Shown: positions 47,962 to 57,475 of the stretch, in pieces
Layout of the letters: the number at the start of each line of letters is the position of its first letter
Numbering within the stretch: position 1 is the stretch's first letter
Source: Streptomyces spiroverticillatus
GTDB taxonomy: Bacteria > Actinomycetota > Actinomycetes > Streptomycetales > Streptomycetaceae
Length of the DNA stretch: 64,000 bases
Direction of reading: 5' to 3'
Assembly: GCA_014650415.1 (NCBI GenBank)
Contig: BMUX01000002.1
Span: 372,001-436,000 of the forward strand
Position numbers and translations under genes: made by a program
The notes under the pieces: model-generated
Database searches by the model: none
Told to the model about the DNA's origin: nothing
What the model saw: only the letters and a program-made list of their open reading frames with translations

Positions 47962-49374
47962 CTAGGCCCGGGTGTCGGCCAGTTCGCGTACGGCGTCGGC
48001 GAAGGCCTCGCCGCGCTTGTTGTAGTTGGCGAACATGTCCATCGAGGCGCAGGCCGGGGCCATGAGCACCGTGTCCCCCGCCGTGGCGAGTGCCGCCGCC
48101 TCGCGGACCGCCGCCGGCATCGCCCCAGTGTCGGTCCGGTCGAGGTCGACCACCGGCACTTCGGGGGCGTGTCGCGCGAGGGCTTCGCGGATGAGAGCAC
48201 GGTCGGCGCCGATCAGCACGACGCCACGCAGGTGCTTCGCGGACTTCTTCACCAGCTCGTCGAAGGTGGCGCCCTTGGCGAGGCCGCCCGCGATCCACAC
48301 GATGGACTCGTACGCCGCCAGGGAGGCCTCGGCGGCGTGCGTGTTGGTGGCCTTGGAGTCGTCGATGTACGTGACGCCGTCGACGTCCGCGACGTGCTCG
48401 ATGCGGTGCGCGTCGGGGCGGAAGGCGCGCAGGCCGTCCCGTACCGCCGCGGGTTCCACGCCGTACGCACGGGCCAGCGCGGCGGCCGCGAGGGCGTTGG
48501 CGAGGTTGTGCGGGGCGGCGGGGGTCACGTCGGAGACCTCGGCGAGCTCCTGGGCGTTCTTCTGCCGGTTGGTCACGAAGGCACGGTCGACGAGGATGCC
48601 GTCGACGATGCCGAGCTGCGAGGGGCCCGGGGTGCCGAGGGTGAAGCCGATGGCGCGGCAGCCCTCCTCGACGTCGGCCTCGCGGACCAGGTCCTCGGTG
48701 GCGGTGTCGGCGACGTTGTAGACGCAGGCGACGGTGTTGCCCTCGTAGATGCGGCCCTTGTCGGCGGCGTACGCGTCCATGGAGCCGTGCCAGTCGAGGT
48801 GGTCCGGCGCCAGGTTGAGGACGGCGGCGGAGTGGGCGCGCAGGGACGGGGCCCAGTGCAGCTGGTACGAGGAGAGCTCGACGGCGAGGACGTCGTACGC
48901 GTCGCCCTGGAGCACCACGTCGATGATCGGGGTGCCGATGTTGCCGACGGCGGCAGTGCGCTTGCCTGCCGCGGTGAGGATCGACGCGAGCATCTGGGTG
49001 GTGGTGGTCTTGCCGTTGGTGCCGGTGATCGCGAGCCACGGTGCGGCGTCCGGGCCGCGCAGCTGCCAGGCGATCTCGACGTCGCCGACGACGTCCACGC
49101 CCGCCTTGGCCGCCGCCTCGAACAGGGGGCTGGAGGGCTTCCAGCCGGGCGAGGTGACGACCAGTTCGGTGCCCTCGGGGAGGGTGTCCGCGTCTGCGAG
49201 CCGTACGGCGATGCCTTCGCTCTGAAGCTCCGCTGCGCGGGCCTCGTGCGTGGCGCTGTCGCCGCCGTCCACGACGGTGATGCGGGCGCCGAGGCCGGCC
49301 AGGGCGCGGGCGGCGCTGATGCCGCTCACGCCGAGACCGGCGACGGTGATGTTCTTGCCGTTCCAGCTGGTCAC
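47962..49374 (-). CDS. murD: UDP-MurNAc-L-alanine:D-glutamate ligase MurD
   Basis: 470 residues, a three-domain Mur ligase. ITGTNGKTTTTQML is the ATP-binding loop. NLAPDHLDWHGS and the DDSKATNTHA block at the C-terminal domain boundary match MurD. The Rossmann-like N-terminal domain begins with ITVAGLGVSGISAA. GTG 49374 overlaps the mraY stop as GTGA. Confidence 0.97.
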   Translation of the reverse strand: MTSWNGKNITVAGLGVSGISAARALAGLGARITVVDGGDSATHEARAAELQSEGIAVRLADADTLPEGTELVVTSPGWKPSSPLFEAAAKAGVDVVGDVEIAWQLRGPDAAPWLAITGTNGKTTTTQMLASILTAAGKRTAAVGNIGTPIIDVVLQGDAYDVLAVELSSYQLHWAPSLRAHSAAVLNLAPDHLDWHGSMDAYAADKGRIYEGNTVACVYNVADTATEDLVREADVEEGCRAIGFTLGTPGPSQLGIVDGILVDRAFVTNRQKNAQELAEVSDVTPAAPHNLANALAAAALARAYGVEPAAVRDGLRAFRPDAHRIEHVADVDGVTYIDDSKATNTHAAEASLAAYESIVWIAGGLAKGATFDELVKKSAKHLRGVVLIGADRALIREALARHAPEVPVVDLDRTDTGAMPAAVREAAALATAGDTVLMAPACASMDMFANYNKRGEAFADAVRELADTRA

Positions 49375-50441
49375 TTACCGGCTGCCCATCCTGCGTAGAA
49401 GAGACCGAGACCGACGATCACGCACATGCCCTGGATGATCCAGAAGCGGACCACGACGAGGACTTCGGACCAGCCCTTGAGTTCGAAGTGGTGCTGGAGC
49501 GGCGCCATCCGGAAGACGCGCTTGCCGGTCATCTTGAAGGAACCGACCTGGATGACCACCGACATGGTGATCAGTACGAAGAGGCCGCCGAGGATGGCGA
49601 GCAGCAGCTCAGTGCGGGAGCAGATCGCGAGGCCCGCGAGGGCGCCGCCGAGGGCCAGCGAACCCGTGTCGCCCATGAAGATCTTGGCGGGCGAGGTGTT
49701 CCACCACAGGAAGCCGAAGCAGGAGCCCATCAGCGCGGAGGCCACGACCGCGAGGTCGAGCGGGTCGCGGACCTCGAAGCAGGCGTTGGGGTTGGTCAGG
49801 CCCTGCGCGTTGGCGCAGGACTCCTGGAACTGCCACAGACCGATGAAGGTGTACGCGCCGAAGACCATCACGGAAGCGCCGGTGGCGAGTCCGTCGAGGC
49901 CGTCGGTGAGGTTCACGCCGTTCGACATCGCGAGGATCATGAACAGCGCCCACACCACGAACAGCACCGGGGTGATGGACCAGCCGAAGTCGGTGACGAA
50001 CGACAGCTTGTCGGAGGCCGGGGTCTGGCCGCGGCTGTCGGAGAAGTTGAGCGCGAGCACCGCGAAGGCGATGCCGACGATCAGCTGGCCGAGCATCTTC
50101 GCCTTGGCCCGCAGACCCAGCGAACGCTGCTTGACGATCTTGATGTAGTCGTCGAGGAAGCCGACGAGGCCCATGCCGGCCATCAGGAACAGCACCAGCA
50201 CACCGGAGATGGTGGGCGAGCTGGAGGTGAGCACCTTCGTCAGGGCGTACGCGATGAGCGTGGCCAGGATGAAGGCGATGCCGCCCATGGTCGGCGTACC
50301 GCGCTTGCCGTGGTGGCCGCGGGGGCCGTCGTCGCGGATGAACTGGCCGTAGCCCTTGCGGGCCAGCAGCTTGATCAGCAGCGGGGTGCCGATGAGCGTC
50401 AGGAAGAGGCCGATGGCCCCCGCGAAGAGGATCTGACTCAT
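49371..50441 (-). CDS. mraY: Phospho-MurNAc-pentapeptide translocase MraY
   Basis: 356 residues, ten membrane spans. It transfers phospho-MurNAc-pentapeptide to undecaprenyl phosphate to make lipid I. HHGKRGTPTMGG near the N-terminus, LTDGLDGLATG in the middle and FMGDTGSLALGG are the family active-site loops. The histidine-rich loop ending PLQHHFELKGWSE is also present. Overlaps murF by four bases. Confidence 0.98.
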   Translation of the reverse strand: MSQILFAGAIGLFLTLIGTPLLIKLLARKGYGQFIRDDGPRGHHGKRGTPTMGGIAFILATLIAYALTKVLTSSSPTISGVLVLFLMAGMGLVGFLDDYIKIVKQRSLGLRAKAKMLGQLIVGIAFAVLALNFSDSRGQTPASDKLSFVTDFGWSITPVLFVVWALFMILAMSNGVNLTDGLDGLATGASVMVFGAYTFIGLWQFQESCANAQGLTNPNACFEVRDPLDLAVVASALMGSCFGFLWWNTSPAKIFMGDTGSLALGGALAGLAICSRTELLLAILGGLFVLITMSVVIQVGSFKMTGKRVFRMAPLQHHFELKGWSEVLVVVRFWIIQGMCVIVGLGLFYAGWAAGK

Positions 50442-51859
50442 GCGCCGGCGACCTCACCCTCGGTGGCGGGTTCGAGCAGGGCCTGGGCGACCGCTTCGAG
50501 GCCGACCGACCTGGATGCCTTCACCAGCACGACGTCCCCCGGGCGCAGTTCCCCGCGCAACAGGTCGATCGCCGCCTGCGTGTCGGACACGTGCACCGAC
50601 TCCTCACCCCACGAACCCTCGTTATAGGCGCCCAGTTGCAGCCAGGACGCTTCCCGGCCCCCGACTGCCACCAGCTTGCTGACGTTGAGCCGGACGGCGA
50701 GCCGTCCGACCGCGTCGTGCTCGACGAGCGACTCGTCCCCGAGCTCGGCCATGTGCCCGAGCACCGCCCACGTGCGACCCCCCTGTGCCTGTGAGGCTTT
50801 GCCCATGGCCACGAGCGCGCGCAGGGCGGCTCGCATGGATTCGGGGTTCGCGTTGTAGGCGTCGTTGACAACCGTCACGCCGTCAGGCCGCTCGGTGACC
50901 TCCATGCGCCAGCGGGAGAGGGTACCCGCCTCGGAGAGCGCCACGGCGATCTCGTCGACGGACAGACCCAGCTCATGGGCGACGGCGGCCGCGGCGAGCG
51001 CGTTCGACACGTGGTGCTCACCGTACAGCCGCATGGTCACGTCACTGCACCCGGAGGGTGTGTGGAGCGTGAAGGTGGGGCGTCCGTCCTCGGTGAGGCG
51101 CACGTCGGCGGCGCGTACGTCGGCGGTCTCGGACTCGCCGAAGTACAGGACGCGCGCCTTGGTGCGCGAGGCCATCTCCCGTACGAGATGGTCGTCCGCG
51201 TTGAGCACGGCGACCCCGTCGGCCGGGAGGGACTCGACCATCTCGCCCTTGGCCAGCGCGATGTTCTCGCGGCTGCCGAACTCGCCGACGTGCGCGGTCC
51301 CGACGTTCAGGACGAGGCCGATGCGCGGCGGGACGAGGCCGGTCAGGTAGCGGATGTCGCCGATGTAGCGGGCGCCCATCTCCAGCACGAGGTGACGGGT
51401 GTTTTCAGCCGCGCGCAGTGCGGTGAGCGGCAGCCCGATCTCGTTGTTGAGGTTGCCCTCGGGGTAGACGGTGGGCGCCTTGCGCTCCAGGAGCTGGGCG
51501 ATGAGGTCCTTGGTGGACGTCTTGCCCGCGGACCCGGTGAGCGCCACGACGTCGGCGCCCAGGCGCGCCACGACGCTGCGGGCGAGCGCGCCGAGCGCCT
51601 CCGTCACGTCCGGTACGACGATGGCGGGCACCCCGACGGGGCGCGTGGCCAGCACGGCTGCCGCGCCCGCGTCGATCGCGCGCGCGGCGAAGTCGTGGCC
51701 GTCGACCCGCTCGCCCGCGTACGCGGCGAACAGGCTGCCCGGACGCACCTGGCGGGAGTCGATGACGACGGGCCCGGTGACCTTCAGCTCCGTGTCCGGT
51801 ATGTCGTGGGTCTGTCCGCCCACGAGCCCGGCGATCTCGGCGAGGGTAAGGGGGATCAT
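50438..51859 (-). CDS. murF: UDP-MurNAc-tripeptide:D-Ala-D-Ala ligase MurF
   Basis: 473 residues. The ATP loop reads LTGSAGKTSTKDL; NDAYNANPESMRAAL is the MurF-specific block, and the N-terminal domain begins with MIPLTLAEIAGLVGG. Adds D-Ala-D-Ala to the UDP-MurNAc-tripeptide. It lies 6 bases downstream of murE and overlaps mraY by four bases. Confidence 0.97.
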   Translation of the reverse strand: MIPLTLAEIAGLVGGQTHDIPDTELKVTGPVVIDSRQVRPGSLFAAYAGERVDGHDFAARAIDAGAAAVLATRPVGVPAIVVPDVTEALGALARSVVARLGADVVALTGSAGKTSTKDLIAQLLERKAPTVYPEGNLNNEIGLPLTALRAAENTRHLVLEMGARYIGDIRYLTGLVPPRIGLVLNVGTAHVGEFGSRENIALAKGEMVESLPADGVAVLNADDHLVREMASRTKARVLYFGESETADVRAADVRLTEDGRPTFTLHTPSGCSDVTMRLYGEHHVSNALAAAAVAHELGLSVDEIAVALSEAGTLSRWRMEVTERPDGVTVVNDAYNANPESMRAALRALVAMGKASQAQGGRTWAVLGHMAELGDESLVEHDAVGRLAVRLNVSKLVAVGGREASWLQLGAYNEGSWGEESVHVSDTQAAIDLLRGELRPGDVVLVKASRSVGLEAVAQALLEPATEGEVAGA

Positions 51860-51865
51860 TTCCGG

Positions 51866-53479
51866 TCAGCCCCTCTTGTCTTTCTTGGCTTCCATGCGGC
51901 GCTCGACCGCCGCGCGGAGCACGGTGCGGTCGTCGAAGGGACGGACCACGCCGTTGATGTCCTGGCCCTGCTCGTGGCCCTTGCCGGCGACGAGGACGGT
52001 GTCGCCGCTCTGCGCTCGGGCGACCGCCTCGGCGATGGCGGCGGCCCGGTCCTCGAAGACGGCGACGTCGCCGCGCTCGTGGGCGGGCACCTCGGCGGCT
52101 CCGGCGAGCATGGTCGCCAGGATCGCGAGGGGGTCCTCGGAGCGGGGGTTGTCGCTGGTCAGTACGGCCGTGTCGGCGAGCCGTGCGGCGGCTGCGCCCA
52201 TCGGTCCGCGCTTGTGGGTGTCGCGGTCGCCGCCGCAGCCGAGCACGATGTGCAGCTGCCCCTCGGTGACCTTGCGCAGGGCGCGCAGGACCGATTCGAC
52301 GGCGTCCGTCTTGTGCGCGTAGTCGACGACGGCGAGGAAGTCCTGCCCCGCGTCGACGCGTTCCAGGCGGCCCGGGACGCCGGGCACGGCGGCGATGCCG
52401 TCGGCGGCGGTCTGCGGGTCGTACCCGGCGGCGGCCAGGGTGACGATCGCGGCGAGGGTGTTGGCGACGTTGAAGGGTCCGGGCAGCGGTGCGGTGGCGT
52501 GCACGTGCTCGCCGTTCGGTCCGATCACCATGAAGGTGCTGGACTGCGGGCCCACGTCGACCTTCTCGGCGCGCCAGTCGGCGTCCGGGTGGCCCTCGGC
52601 GGAGAACGTGATCACCGGCACGGTGGCCTCGGTGACCAGGCGGCGGCCGTACTCGTCGTCGAAGTTGAGCACGCCGAGCTTGGACCGCTTCGGGGTGAAG
52701 AGCTGTGCCTTCGCCTGGAAGTAGTCCTCCATGTCGGAGTGGAACTCCATGTGCTCCGGGCTCAGGTTGTTGAAGACGGCCACGTCGAAGACGCAGGCGT
52801 CGACCCGGCCGAGCACCAGGGCGTGGCTGGAGACCTCCATGGCGACCGACTTCACGCCGCGTTCGCGCATCACCGCGAACAGGGCCTGGAGGTCGGTGGC
52901 CTCGGGGGTGGTCCGCTCCGACTTGATGCGCTCGTCGCCGATGCGCATCTCGACCGTGCCGATGAGACCGGGGAGGTCTCCGGCCGCCTTGAGACCGCCT
53001 TCGACGAGGTACGCCGTGGTGGTCTTGCCGGAGGTTCCGGTGATGCCGATCTGGAGCAGGTCGCGGCCGGGGTTTCCGTAGATGTCGGCGGCGAGCTGGC
53101 CCATGTGGGCGCGCGGGTTCTCCACGGCGAGTACGGGCAGACCGGTCGCGGCGGCGCGCTCATAGCCCGTCGGGTCGGTGAGGACCGCGGCGGCGCCGAG
53201 TTCGGCGGCCTGGGCGACGAAGTCCGCACCGTGCAGGCGGGCCCCGGGGAGGGCGGCGTAGACGTCGCCGGGGCGGACCGCGCGGGAGTCGTGCGTGATC
53301 CCGGTGACTCCGGTGCTTCCAGTGGTTCCTGTGGTCTCTCCAGGTCCTGGGGACTCGATGCCCAGCCGTTCGGCCAGCTCCCCGAGGGTCGTCGGGCGGA
53401 CCCGGTCCGGCCTGGGCGCTCCGGGGTAGTTCACCGGGGCGTCCTTCTGGGTGGTTTGGGACTGATCAGCGTGTGGCAC
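51866..53479 (-). CDS. murE: UDP-MurNAc-dipeptide:diaminopimelate ligase MurE
   Basis: 537 residues. ITGTSGKTTTAYLVEGG is the ATP loop, and TSDNPRSEDP contains the DNPR motif that selects diaminopimelate rather than lysine, as expected for Streptomyces (LL-DAP wall). GTG 53479 (VPHADQSQ) has no SD; TACGCT lies 7 bases upstream, so translation may start on a leaderless mRNA. A stretch of Gly/Thr repeats (PGETTGTTGSTGVTGITHD, near residue 60) lies in the N-terminal domain. Confidence 0.95.
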   Translation of the reverse strand: MPHADQSQTTQKDAPVNYPGAPRPDRVRPTTLGELAERLGIESPGPGETTGTTGSTGVTGITHDSRAVRPGDVYAALPGARLHGADFVAQAAELGAAAVLTDPTGYERAAATGLPVLAVENPRAHMGQLAADIYGNPGRDLLQIGITGTSGKTTTAYLVEGGLKAAGDLPGLIGTVEMRIGDERIKSERTTPEATDLQALFAVMRERGVKSVAMEVSSHALVLGRVDACVFDVAVFNNLSPEHMEFHSDMEDYFQAKAQLFTPKRSKLGVLNFDDEYGRRLVTEATVPVITFSAEGHPDADWRAEKVDVGPQSSTFMVIGPNGEHVHATAPLPGPFNVANTLAAIVTLAAAGYDPQTAADGIAAVPGVPGRLERVDAGQDFLAVVDYAHKTDAVESVLRALRKVTEGQLHIVLGCGGDRDTHKRGPMGAAAARLADTAVLTSDNPRSEDPLAILATMLAGAAEVPAHERGDVAVFEDRAAAIAEAVARAQSGDTVLVAGKGHEQGQDINGVVRPFDDRTVLRAAVERRMEAKKDKRG

Positions 53480-53486
53480 GGCGGTG

Positions 53487-53492
53487 AGCGTA
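53487..53492 (-). promoter_or_regulatory. murE: Candidate leaderless -10 for murE
   Basis: TACGCT on the minus strand, 7 bases before GTG 53479. It would give murE and downstream genes an internal promoter in the dcw cluster, in the 144-base gap after ftsI. Confidence 0.4.
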
Positions 53493-53623
53493 CCCGCCGG
53501 ACCGGGCTGCGGGCGAAAGCAGGGGGGCTGCGCAACCCGTTTTCGGTGGTCGTTGGTGAGCGTTGTCACTGAGGGTTTCCGCTCCGGTACTCGGGATTCC
53601 ACTTCGGCGCCCGCGCTTTTGCG

Positions 53624-55576
53624 TCACTGGCCCGGTTCGAAGGTGACCGGGAGCCGGGCGGGCTTGCCGCCGGTCGGGGCGACCTGGCGGGTCTTCAGGG
53701 CGAACTCCATGACCTGCTTGTAGATGGGGCCGCAGATCTGGCCGCCGAAGTAGCTGCCCTTGGTGGGGTTCTGGATGGCGCAGTAGACGGTGATCCGGGG
53801 CTGGTCGGCGGGCGCGAACCCGGCGAAGGAAGCTGTGTAGCCCTTGTAGCGGCCGGTCTGGGGGTCCACCCGGTTGGACGTGCCGGTCTTGCCGCCGACC
53901 CGGTAGCCGGGGATGCGGGCCTTGGTGCCGGTGCCCTCCTCGTCGTCGACGACCGACTCCAGCATCTTGGCGAGGGTCTTGGCCGTCTGGTCGCTGACGA
54001 CACGGGTCTTCTTCGGGGCGGGCGCGGGGGTGAACCGCCCGTCCGGGCCCTTGGTTCCGCGTACGAGGGTGGGGTCGATCCGCACGCCGCCGTTGGCGAT
54101 GGTGGAGTACACGGAGGCCGCCTGGAGCGCGTTGACGGACAGGCCCTGGCCGAAGGGGATCGTGTACTGCTGCGAGGTGGACCATTTCTCGGGCGGGGCC
54201 AGGATGCCGGGGGTCTCGCCGGGGAAGCCGAGGCCGCTGCGCCGGCCGATGCCGAACTTGGTGAGGTAGGAGTGCAGCACCTTGTTGGCCTCGGCCTGGG
54301 TGTCGCCGAGTTCGCCGGTGGCCAGGATGGTGCCGATGTTGGAGGACTTGGCGAGCACCCCGTTGAGGGTGAGGTACCAGGTGGGGTGGTCGATGTCGTC
54401 CTTGAAGAGGCGGTCGCCGCGCTTGAGCCGGTTGGGGACGACGACGTGGGTGCCCGGGTGGGCCGCCTTCTCCTCCAGCACGGCCGCCATGGACATGATC
54501 TTCGAGGTGGAGCCGGGCTCGTAGGCGTCCTGGAGGGCGGCGTTGCCCATCGCCGCCGCGTTCGCCTGCGAGAGGTCGTTGGGGTCGAAGCCGGGGGCGT
54601 TGGCCATGGCGAGGACCTCGCCGGTGCGGGTGTCCTGGACGATGACGTACCCGCGGTCCGCCTTGGACTTCTTGACCTGCTCCTCGATGGCGCTCTGGGC
54701 GGCCCACTGGATGTCGCGGTCGATGGTGAGCTCTATGTCGGAGCCCGGCACCGCGGGGGTCTCGTTGGCGCCCGCGGTGGGCACCCGGCGGCCGTTCGCC
54801 TGGGCGAAGGTGACCTCGCCGTCCTTGCCGGCGAGTTCCTTGTCGAGCTTGACCTCCAGGCCGCCGGCGCCCCGGCCCTCGGCGTTGACGTAGCCCAGTA
54901 TTCCGGCGGCGAGGTCGCCGTTGGGGTAGACGCGTTTGCTGCTGGCCTCCTGGAGGATGCCGCCCAGGAGGTTGGCGGCGGAGTTCGGCTTGCGCGCGTT
55001 CGCGGCGGCGGCCTTGTCCCCGTACACGCTCTTGAGGTCCTTGATCTGCTTCCAGACCTGGGGGGTCTGACGGCGGGCCAGGACGACGTACCGCGACTTG
55101 GGGGAGGCGAGCTTCTTCGCGAGGTCGGCGGGGGTCCTGCCGAGGATCGGGGCGAGGATCGCGGCGGCCTGCTGCGGCGCGTCGGGGATCTTGGCCTGCT
55201 CGGGGGTGAAGAGGAAGGGGTCGGCGGTGATGTCGTGCGCGTCGACGCTCGCGGCGAGCGCGATGCCGCTGCGGTCGGTGATCTCGCCGCGCTCGGCGGT
55301 CAGCGTGTGCTTCGCCTGCCGCTGGCGTTCCGCCTTGTCGGTGTACGTCGCCGCGTCCACGGCCTGCACCTGGAAGAGGCGTACGACGAAGGCCAGCATC
55401 ACCAGTGTCAGACCGAGGCTGACCAGGCGGAGCCTCGGCTTGGGGCTGCCGAGCCGGAGCGTCTTGGCCTTCGCGGCGGGGCGGCGGGCCGGGGCGGGCC
55501 TGCGGGCGGCCGGGCGGCCGGGGGCCGGGACCCGGCGGCGCGGTCCGTCGTTCGGGGGCACAGCCTTCGGGGGCAC
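53624..55576 (-). CDS. ftsI: Septal transpeptidase FtsI (penicillin-binding protein)
   Basis: 650 residues, class B PBP. A basic Pro/Arg-rich cytoplasmic tail (about 1-50), one membrane span, the pedestal domain and a transpeptidase domain. The active-site motifs are SxxK in EPGSTSKIM, SxN in AKSSNIG and KTG in GGKTGTSNR. It lacks PASTA repeats. It cross-links septal peptidoglycan with FtsW. GTG 55576 lies 4 bases after the ftsL stop. Confidence 0.97.
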   Translation of the reverse strand: MPPKAVPPNDGPRRRVPAPGRPAARRPAPARRPAAKAKTLRLGSPKPRLRLVSLGLTLVMLAFVVRLFQVQAVDAATYTDKAERQRQAKHTLTAERGEITDRSGIALAASVDAHDITADPFLFTPEQAKIPDAPQQAAAILAPILGRTPADLAKKLASPKSRYVVLARRQTPQVWKQIKDLKSVYGDKAAAANARKPNSAANLLGGILQEASSKRVYPNGDLAAGILGYVNAEGRGAGGLEVKLDKELAGKDGEVTFAQANGRRVPTAGANETPAVPGSDIELTIDRDIQWAAQSAIEEQVKKSKADRGYVIVQDTRTGEVLAMANAPGFDPNDLSQANAAAMGNAALQDAYEPGSTSKIMSMAAVLEEKAAHPGTHVVVPNRLKRGDRLFKDDIDHPTWYLTLNGVLAKSSNIGTILATGELGDTQAEANKVLHSYLTKFGIGRRSGLGFPGETPGILAPPEKWSTSQQYTIPFGQGLSVNALQAASVYSTIANGGVRIDPTLVRGTKGPDGRFTPAPAPKKTRVVSDQTAKTLAKMLESVVDDEEGTGTKARIPGYRVGGKTGTSNRVDPQTGRYKGYTASFAGFAPADQPRITVYCAIQNPTKGSYFGGQICGPIYKQVMEFALKTRQVAPTGGKPARLPVTFEPGQ

Positions 55577-55580
55577 TGCG

Positions 55581-56144
55581 TCACCTGCCGGGGGTCGTCG
55601 GAGTCTGCTGCCCGGAGGTGGGCGGGGGCGATGTCTGGGGTGTCCGGGGGGACGGTGGCACCTGTGCGGGGGGTGGTGCCTGGTTGACGGGTGGGGCCTG
55701 GCCCGCGGTTCCGGGGGCGACCGGGGGGACGGCCAGGGCGTGCTGCGGACGCACCGGTTCCGGGGCGGGCTCCGGCGGCGGGGCCTGGCTCGGGGTGCCG
55801 CGGACCGTGCCGTCGGGGTCCAGGAAGGCCGGGGAGCCGCCGGGGACCATGCCGAGCTCGCGGGCCCGGCGCTCCAGGGCGCCGGGGGCGGAACGGTCGT
55901 CGACGTCGCGCTGGAGGGCCTGCTCCTCGTCGGTGAGCTCGGTGGTCTGCTTCTTGAGGTCGTTCAGCTTGAACGAGCCCTCGTTGAGCGCCGAGTTCAG
56001 CATGAGCAGGCAGATCAGGCCGCCGCCGAGCAGCACCACGACCAGCAGCACGAAGGGGGTGCGGGCCGCCTGGGCGGGCCCGGACGGCATCAGTTCGGAG
56101 AGCCTCGCCGCTCTCCCCCGTACTTGCTTGGCCGGTTTGCTCAA
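55581..56144 (-). CDS. ftsL: FtsL-like divisome protein with proline-rich tail
   Basis: 187 residues. One membrane span (about 30-50), then a leucine-zipper-like coiled coil ([20 protein letters not shown], then [20 protein letters not shown]), as in FtsL/DivIC. The last 80 residues are Pro/Gln-rich and disordered. The start is TTG 56144, which overlaps the rsmH stop as TTGA. Located between rsmH and ftsI, the canonical ftsL position. Confidence 0.88.
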   Translation of the reverse strand: MSKPAKQVRGRAARLSELMPSGPAQAARTPFVLLVVVLLGGGLICLLMLNSALNEGSFKLNDLKKQTTELTDEEQALQRDVDDRSAPGALERRARELGMVPGGSPAFLDPDGTVRGTPSQAPPPEPAPEPVRPQHALAVPPVAPGTAGQAPPVNQAPPPAQVPPSPRTPQTSPPPTSGQQTPTTPGR

Positions 56145-57100
56145 CTGGCTTCTTCCTCCCGGATGCGCTGGGCGCCGCGCAGCCGGGCGGGGGCCGCCCT
56201 GCGGTTCTCGGCGACCTCTTCCTCGGTGGGCAGCTCCGCGCCGCGGGTCAGGAGCTTCAGGCGCGGCTGGTAACGCTCGGGGACCACGGGCAGTCCGGGC
56301 GGGGCGGTGTTGGCCGCGCCCGCCGCGAAGACCTGCTTGACGATGCGGTCCTCCAGCGACTGGTACGACATGACGACGACCCGGCCGCCGACCGAGATCG
56401 CCGCGACGGCTGCCGGAATGGCGGCCTCCACGCTGTCCAGCTCGCCGTTGACCTCGATGCGCAGGGCCTGGAAGGTGCGCTTGGCGGGGTTGCCGCCGGT
56501 GCGCTTGGCGGCCTGCGGGAGGGCGTCGCGGATCAGCTCGACCAGGCGGGCGCTGTTGCTGAAGGGCTCCTTGTCGCGCTCGCGCACGATCGCCGAGACG
56601 ATGCGCTTGGCCTGCTTCTCCTCGCCGTACTGGCGCAGGATCCGCACCAGCTCTCCGGGCGCGTACGTGTTGAGGACCTCGGCTGCGCTCACCCCGGTCG
56701 ACTGGTCCATGCGCATGTCCAGGGGTGCGTCCTGGGCGTACGCGAAACCGCGGTCGGCCTCGTCGAGCTGCATGGAGGAGACGCCCAGGTCGAACAGGAC
56801 GCCCTGGACGCGCGGGATGCCGAGCTTCTCAAGGACCTCGGGCAGCTCGTCGTAGACCGCGTGCACCAGGGTGGCGCGCTCGCCGAAGGGGGCCAGGCGC
56901 TCGCCGGAGAGGCGCAGGGCCTCCTTGTCCCGGTCCAGGCCGATCAGGCGGACGTCGGGGAACTGGGTGAGGAGGGCTTCGCTGTGGCCGCCGAGCCCCA
57001 GGGTGCAGTCGACGACGACCGCGCCGGGCTCGGAAATGGCCGGGGCCAACATGTCCAGGCACCGCTGGAGCATCACCGGGACGTGTCGGGTCTGGCTCAT
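56141..57100 (-). CDS. rsmH: 16S rRNA m4C1402 methyltransferase RsmH
   Basis: 319 residues, formerly MraW. The SAM-binding motif [16 protein letters not shown] is near residue 30; [16 protein letters not shown] and [16 protein letters not shown] are family blocks. N4-methylates C1402 of 16S rRNA. First gene of the dcw cluster here; no mraZ precedes it. ATG 57100 has GAGAGGG 5 bases upstream. Its leader carries a nested hairpin. Confidence 0.96.
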   Translation of the reverse strand: MSQTRHVPVMLQRCLDMLAPAISEPGAVVVDCTLGLGGHSEALLTQFPDVRLIGLDRDKEALRLSGERLAPFGERATLVHAVYDELPEVLEKLGIPRVQGVLFDLGVSSMQLDEADRGFAYAQDAPLDMRMDQSTGVSAAEVLNTYAPGELVRILRQYGEEKQAKRIVSAIVRERDKEPFSNSARLVELIRDALPQAAKRTGGNPAKRTFQALRIEVNGELDSVEAAIPAAVAAISVGGRVVVMSYQSLEDRIVKQVFAAGAANTAPPGLPVVPERYQPRLKLLTRGAELPTEEEVAENRRAAPARLRGAQRIREEEAS

Positions 57101-57142
57101 GCGCCCTCTCAGACAAAAGCGCGCGGCTTGCAGAGTGCACAT

Positions 57143-57218
57143 ACGGCCCGGTCCCCACCCGCCCGGGAAGGGGAGCCGGTCCGGAAACCGGCCGACGAGC
57201 GGGCGGAGGCCGGGCCGT
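57143..57218 (-). promoter_or_regulatory. Nested hairpin in the rsmH/dcw leader
   Basis: Three nested stems: ACGGCCCGG with CCGGGCCGT (57143-57151/57210-57218), CCGCCCG with CGGGCGG (57159-57165/57200-57206), and GCCGGT with ACCGGC (57175-57180/57187-57192). It lies between the likely promoter and the rsmH ATG. A structured leader controlling dcw expression is inferred. Confidence 0.55.
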
Positions 57219-57256
57219 ACGTACTGCCGCGCGGGGAACTCACTGGATTTCGTACA

Positions 57257-57291
57257 ACGCGTCACTTTAGTCCACCGGCCCTCGCGGTCAA
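57257..57291 (-). promoter_or_regulatory. Candidate rsmH/dcw promoter
   Basis: TTGACC (57286-57291) and TAAAGT (57264-57269) with a 16-base spacer on the minus strand, a good match to the vegetative consensus apart from short spacing. Transcription would begin near 57257, giving a leader of about 157 bases. Confidence 0.55.
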
Positions 57292-57462
57292 TCAACGGGC
57301 GACGGACCGCGCGGCGTGCCCGCGACAGTCCCGGCGGCCGCTGTTTCACTCGTTCGAGGGAAGGGTGGGGGGCTTGTCCGGGGCCTTGTGGGTTAGCTCA
57401 CAACAGGGTGGGTTGACCTCCTTTTTCCCCTCCCCCGGCAGGTCCGCACCCGCGGTGACCAT

Positions 57463-57468
57463 TACCGT
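57463..57468 (+). promoter_or_regulatory. Candidate leaderless -10 for the carbonic anhydrase
   Basis: TACCGT, 7 bases before ATG 57476; no SD lies between. Confidence 0.4.
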
Positions 57469-57475
57469 CATAGTC

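Larger units (their letters stand above)
57101..57475. other. 375-bp divergent intergenic region (rsmH / carbonic anhydrase)
   Basis: Holds the rsmH leader hairpin and promoter on the left and the carbonic anhydrase promoter on the right. 57300-57420 is G-rich on one strand and shows no gene. No mraZ-like frame exists here. Confidence 0.7.
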
